Assembly (NCBI GenBank): GCA_028703645.1
Contig: JAQVML010000051.1
Coordinates: 1-7,526, forward strand
DNA: 7,526 bases
Direction: 5' to 3'
Origin: Eubacteriales bacterium
Lineage (GTDB): Bacteria > Bacillota > Clostridia > Christensenellales > CAG-138
Position 1 is the first letter of the stretch. Each line of letters starts with the position of its first letter. The position numbers and the translations under genes were made by a program. This document shows, in pieces, positions 6,969 through 7,526 of this stretch. The notes beneath the pieces are model-generated. The model had not been told where the DNA came from and ran no database searches. It saw only the letters and a list, made by a program, of their open reading frames with translations.

Positions 6969-7421
6969 ATGTTTCAACAGCAGAGAAGAATTGACGAGCT
7001 GAACCGCACAATGCTGATTGCGGCGCTTGTGCTGTCGCTTGTCGGCATGATCGTTTCCAACACCGTAGGCTGGCTTAGAATCGTACTGAGCCTGCTCAGC
7101 GGCGCGTTGCTCGTGCTGATCGTGATCCGCATGACGAGCAAGAATTTCAACAAGCGCAATCAGGAGAACATGAAGTACCTGGTCTATGAGACCGCCGTCA
7201 AGAACTGGTTTCGCCGTGTGTTTCACCCCAAGAGCGCGGGCGCAAACACCCGTGCCCCCCGCGCAAAGCGCGCGCACAAGAACCCGACCTGGGCGGAACT
7301 CAAGCAGTATAAGTACCTCATCTGCCCGCAATGCGCGCAGAAACTCCGCGTGCCGCGCGGCAAGGGAAGACTCCGCGTGACCTGCACAAACTGCGGAAAC
7401 GTGTTTGAAACCCGCAGCTAA
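6969..7421 (+). CDS. Small membrane protein with two helices and a C-terminal zinc ribbon, function unknown
   Basis: The 150-residue product is not a recognised named protein. A short polar N-terminus (1-14, MFQQQRRIDELNRT) is followed by two hydrophobic segments (about 15-31 and 35-53) forming a membrane hairpin. Next come a charged region (54-85) and a very basic linker (about 86-106, HPKSAGANTRAPRAKRAHKN). A zinc ribbon closes the protein, with C119-x2-C122 and C139-x2-C142 in LICPQCAQKLRVPRGKGRLRVTCTNCGNVFETRS, whose cysteine pairs are 16 residues apart. By the positive-inside rule both ends should face the cytoplasm. Zinc ribbons of this kind bind nucleic acid or protein, or act structurally; a membrane-tethered adaptor is only a guess. 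GCGAGGG (6955-6961), seven bases before ATG, is a reasonable ribosome site. It lies 82 bases after the amylase, but nothing shows a functional link. Confidence 0.85.
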   Translation: MFQQQRRIDELNRTMLIAALVLSLVGMIVSNTVGWLRIVLSLLSGALLVLIVIRMTSKNFNKRNQENMKYLVYETAVKNWFRRVFHPKSAGANTRAPRAKRAHKNPTWAELKQYKYLICPQCAQKLRVPRGKGRLRVTCTNCGNVFETRS

Positions 7422-7422
7422 C

Positions 7423-7452
7423 GCGAGTTTTTCGCAGAAAGCGCACTTTTTT
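7423..7452 (+). terminator. Weak terminator-like structure after the zinc-ribbon gene
   Basis: GCGA (7423-7426) pairs with TCGC (7432-7435). A second stem, AGAAAG (7436-7441) with CTTTTT (7446-7451), loops over CGCA and runs into six T (7447-7452). Both stems are short and the second is A/T-rich with one G-T pair, so termination would be weak. Its position, two bases after the stop, is right for a terminator. Confidence 0.3.
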
Positions 7453-7489
7453 GGCCAAATTGCGTTGCAAAAACACTTTATTTTTTGGC
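7447..7489. repeat. Nine-base direct repeat TTTTTTGGC, 34 bases apart
   Basis: TTTTTTGGC occurs at 7447-7455 and 7481-7489. The first copy continues into CCAAA, so GCCAAA (7454-7459) is also an inverted match to TTTGGC (7484-7489), which could close a long loop. The pair lies just upstream of the candidate promoter at the window's end. No known binding consensus is recognised. Confidence 0.3.
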
Positions 7490-7495
7490 GATTGA

Positions 7496-7518
7496 TGATA
7501 TACTAGTAAAACGCTAGT
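7496..7518 (+). promoter_or_regulatory. Candidate extended -10 promoter overlapped by an operator-like repeat
   Basis: TGATATACT (7496-7504) fits an extended -10 element (TGn before TATACT at 7499-7504). No good -35 lies 16-18 bases upstream; the nearest sequence is CTTTAT. ACTAG (7502-7506) and CTAGT (7514-7518) form an inverted repeat with a 7-base spacer that overlaps the -10 and the expected start site near 7511. Because ACTAGT is itself palindromic, CTAGT is also a direct repeat with an 11-base period. Steric repression of a gene beyond the window is inferred. Confidence 0.4.
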
Positions 7519-7526
7519 GATTAAAA

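Overview
The window is a compact, G+C-rich stretch in which every gene lies on the + strand. Gene content and order (end of a YybS-like membrane protein, gdpP, rplI, dnaB) match the yybS-yybT-rplI-dnaC neighbourhood of Bacillota. The protein styles (standalone left-handed beta-helix protein after dnaB, GH13 alpha-glucan hydrolase opening with FRRPQGAVPC, two-helix/zinc-ribbon protein) suggest a G+C-rich member of Clostridia, possibly gut-associated. That placement is inferred from gene order and motifs; no database search was possible.

Layout. Bases 1-110 hold the C-terminus of a membrane protein, probably YybS/DUF2232. Bases 190-2151 encode GdpP, a membrane-bound c-di-AMP phosphodiesterase, whose stop overlaps the start of rplI (ribosomal protein L9, 2148-2594) in an ATGA junction. 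The replicative helicase DnaB follows at 2665-4035. Next, at 4092-4751, is a 219-residue hexapeptide-repeat protein resembling the acetyltransferase half of GlmU without the uridylyltransferase half. A probable terminator (4771-4809) closes this block. A second unit follows: a candidate promoter region (about 4859-4907), an apparently cytosolic GH13 alpha-glucan hydrolase (4940-6886), and a small protein with two membrane helices and a C-terminal zinc ribbon (6969-7421). The last 105 bases hold no gene. They carry a weak terminator-like structure and a candidate extended -10 promoter overlapped by an inverted repeat, presumably serving a gene beyond the window.

How it fits together. The first five genes run head to tail with short gaps and no clear terminator between them, so they could form one transcription unit joining c-di-AMP turnover, translation, replication and perhaps a sugar-nucleotide or cell-envelope acetylation step. 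The amylase gene is a separate carbohydrate-use gene placed behind this core cluster.

I found no CRISPR array, mobile element, tRNA, rRNA, toxin-antitoxin pair or defence system, and no frameshifted gene. No evidently new multi-gene system is visible. The items most worth a second look are the GlmU-C-like protein with most acetyltransferase active-site residues retained, the uncharacterised zinc-ribbon membrane protein, the DnaB arginine-finger loop variant, and the control regions before the amylase and at the 3' edge.
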